The notes beneath the pieces are model-generated. The model saw only the letters and a list, made by a program, of their open reading frames with translations, had not been told where the DNA came from and made no database searches. Shown piece after piece: positions 61,915 through 64,000 of a DNA stretch of 64,000 nt. Numbering within the stretch: the stretch's first letter is position 1; each line of letters opens with the position of its first letter. The DNA is from Zeugodacus cucurbitae (Eukaryota > Arthropoda > Insecta > Diptera > Tephritidae). The translations under genes and the position numbers were made by a program. The stretch is from positions 69,992,001-70,056,000 of the forward strand of contig NC_071671.1 in NCBI RefSeq assembly GCF_028554725.1, given 5' to 3'.

Positions 61915-63005
61915 TTAGAAGCACTTGCGGTGGACAATGCCGGGGCCGGATTCGTCGTATTCTTCCTTGGAGATCCACATCTGTTGGAAGGTGGAGAGGG
62001 AAGCCAAGATGGAACCACCGATCCATACGGAGTATTTGCGCTCTGGTGGGGCAATGATCTTGATCTTGATGGTGGATGGGGCCAAGGCGGTGATTTCCTT
62101 TTGCATACGATCAGCAATACCTGGGTACATGGTGGTGCCACCAGACATGACAATGTTGGCGTACAAGTCCTTACGGATATCAACATCGCACTTCATGATT
62201 GAGTTGTAGACGGTTTCGTGGATACCGCTGGATTCCATACCCAAGAATGAAGGTTGGAAGAGGGATTCTGGGCAACGGAAACGTTCATTACCGATGGTGA
62301 TCACTTGACCATCGGGAAGTTCATAAGACTTCTCCAGGGAGGTGGAGGCAGCGGCGGTAGCCATTTCTTGTTCGAAGTCCAAAGCGACATAGCACAATTT
62401 CTCCTTAATATCACGGACGATTTCACGCTCAGCGGTGGTGGTGAAAGAGTAGCCACGTTCAGTCAAGATCTTCATCAAGTAGTCGGTCAAATCGCGACCA
62501 GCCAAATCCAAACGGAGGATGGCATGGGGCAAGGCATAACCTTCATAGATTGGGACGGTGTGGGAGACACCATCACCAGAATCCAAAACGATACCGGTGG
62601 TACGACCGGAAGCGTACAGGGAGAGGACAGCCTGGATGGCGACATACATGGCTGGGGAGTTGAAGGTTTCAAACATGATTTGGGTCATCTTCTCACGGTT
62701 AGCCTTTGGGTTCAATGGGGCTTCAGTCAACAAGACTGGGTGCTCCTCTGGGGCTACACGCAATTCATTGTAGAAAGTGTGATGCCAGATCTTTTCCATA
62801 TCATCCCAGTTGGTGATGATACCGTGCTCAATGGGGTACTTGAGGGTCAAGATACCTCTCTTGGATTGAGCTTCATCACCGACGTACGAGTCCTTTTGTC
62901 CCATACCAACCATCACACCTTGATGGCGTGGGCGACCTACAATTGAGGGGAAGACGGCACGGGGCGCATCATCACCGGCGAAACCGGCCTTGCACATGCC
63001 GGAGC
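61915..63005 (-). CDS. Act57B: muscle-type actin, main coding exon (partial gene)
   Basis: This exon runs from an acceptor (CATTTTTTAG, ending at 63006) through a split Gly codon, then [20 protein letters not shown] to IVHRKCF and the stop. It supplies 360 residues from Met17; with the missing 16 it makes the usual 376. Nucleotide-binding loops ([25 protein letters not shown]) and the hydrophobic plug region are intact, so it should be a working actin. The intron inside codon 14 is, as I recall, shared by the Drosophila muscle actins Act57B and Act87E and absent from the cytoplasmic ones. Together with hbn as the next gene, this favours Act57B over Act87E. The first coding exon is not in the window. 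Codons are strongly C/G-ended, typical of high expression. Gene converges on hbn. Confidence 0.95.
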
Positions 63006-63263
63006 CTAAAAAATGAAAAATACAAACCGACCGTTAGTAAGAGTTTCACCATGCTTTCGCCAAATGTTGTTTGTCGTAGGAAAACGGGCTACGGGAAACG
63101 AAGTAACGTGCGGTAGAAGTGAACGTGACAGCGCCTCAAAACTAAGCCCCTATGTCATAGGGACTAACATGAAAGTGGCCTCAAAATGTAGTAATCTAAC
63201 CTCACAAAATGTATTTTTAAAAAATACGCGTTCCGAAATCTTTCTATTTGGGAAAATACAAAT

Positions 63264-63273
63264 CTATATTTAA
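63264..63273. promoter_or_regulatory. candidate MEF2 site 1 in the actin intron
   Basis: CTATATTTAA fits the MEF2 consensus YTAWWWWTAR exactly. MEF2 is an established activator of Drosophila Act57B, but a single 10-base match in AT-rich DNA is weak on its own. Confidence 0.4.
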
Positions 63274-63370
63274 TCGCCCTACATTTAATACTGTTTTTTG
63301 AAGTTCTTAGTTATGCTATTATTGTTCTGATTAATAAATGTGTCATCTGTTTGCAATTCGCTAAGTGCTG

Positions 63371-63380
63371 TTATTTTTAG
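63371..63380 (-). promoter_or_regulatory. candidate MEF2 site 2 in the actin intron
   Basis: On the minus strand CTAAAAATAA fits the MEF2 consensus exactly, about 100 bases from site 1. A CATCTG E box lies nearby (about 63344). Confidence 0.45.
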
Positions 63381-64000
63381 TAACAAATGTGAAATTTTTT
63401 AACTAATTCAATGTATTAATTTTTTAAATATTTAATCTTTTCAATTATCTAAATTTTGATTTCATTCAAATATATATTTAGCGTTACTCAAATTATATAG
63501 AACATCTGCTTTACTAACACTTTATTCGATGCTTTGCTTTGCCTCCTTTTGCCTGCCATTCTTTGCTACAACTTGTTGGTATTATTACCACATTTCAATG
63601 AAGTTTAATGGAGAACTGGTATAGTTCAACTAAAATAAAGCACGATCCCACAGTGGGGGTCTCACTGAACACACTATGCAATGCTGGTCAATGCCAACGC
63701 CCTATTTGTTTTGTGACTAGTTATTTCTGTGACTATGTTTTGTCCTAAATCACTGGAGATTTGATAAATATTTTTTTGTGATTGCTCTTTCTGCTTGTCC
63801 TTTTCGATTTCATACTACTGCTGATAAGTTCACTTTTCACTACACCATTCTCGTATCTTCGCCTCCTGCCGTCGTAAATCCTTCAAACTGTAGTCCAATT
63901 GTTTGTGCTTTGGTGCTGGTGGATTGGGTAGATTCACCCAACCAATCAACCAACAACAGTGTGCACAGCTAATATCCATTGTTAACGCACCATTATCAAC

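Larger units (their letters stand above)
63006..64000 (-). other. actin intron (continues past the right edge)
   Basis: No copy of the short first coding exon is found up to 64000 on the minus strand, so the intron is at least 995 bases. It includes two MEF2-like sites. Open frames here are not supported. Confidence 0.75.

Noticed and set aside
61925..62946. Plus-strand open frames opposite the actin exon, up to 230 codons
   Set aside because: They are mirror frames of a strongly codon-biased actin exon.
61915..63005. Intronless processed actin pseudogene
   Set aside because: The exon has a good acceptor at the expected codon-14 position, no frame damage and no poly(A) tract, so it is a real gene exon.

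Overview
This is a piece of a higher-fly (schizophoran dipteran) nuclear genome, most likely a tephritid fruit fly (Bactrocera/Ceratitis type). The evidence is AT-rich DNA with many CA/TG and CATA microsatellites, small phase-conserved introns with fly splice signals, a clear homeobrain orthologue, a muscle-type actin with the fly codon-14 intron, and many DINE-1/INE-1-like Helentron copies. The species cannot be fixed from sequence alone.

Left third (1-16030): a tandem-duplicated locus with two secreted fibrinogen-domain (FReD) genes, at 6974-7832 and 12599-13456. Each has two exons, a TATA box and a signal peptide, and each encodes 264 residues. Both lie in tandem units (4040-8361 and 8362 to about 13886), and a longer direct repeat (1-1777 versus 14287-16030) encloses the pair, so the gene cluster probably continues to the left. 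Five sizeable DINE-1-like copies sit in or beside the units. Two of them can be compared with their empty sites in the sister unit. One carries a fragment of a retrotransposon RNase H. Another carries six 78-bp repeats, each holding on the minus strand a tRNA 3' half with a perfect RNA polymerase III B box.

Middle (16031-38800): about 9.5 kb of non-coding DNA with two non-LTR retrotransposon tails, then the five-exon homeobox gene homeobrain (hbn) on the plus strand (25562-38633, 363 residues, introns of about 4.8, 0.44, 6.5 and 0.29 kb).

Right part (38800-64000): about 23 kb of intergenic DNA with more DINE-1-like copies, mariner remnants, two of the window's three members of a TTAA-flanked short transposon family and many microsatellites. 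It ends in the main coding exon of a muscle actin on the minus strand (61915-63005), whose first coding exon lies beyond the right edge. hbn and the actin converge, as I recall for hbn and Act57B at cytological region 57B in Drosophila, which supports calling the actin an Act57B orthologue. The large spaces around hbn fit the usual regulatory landscape of a developmental homeobox gene.
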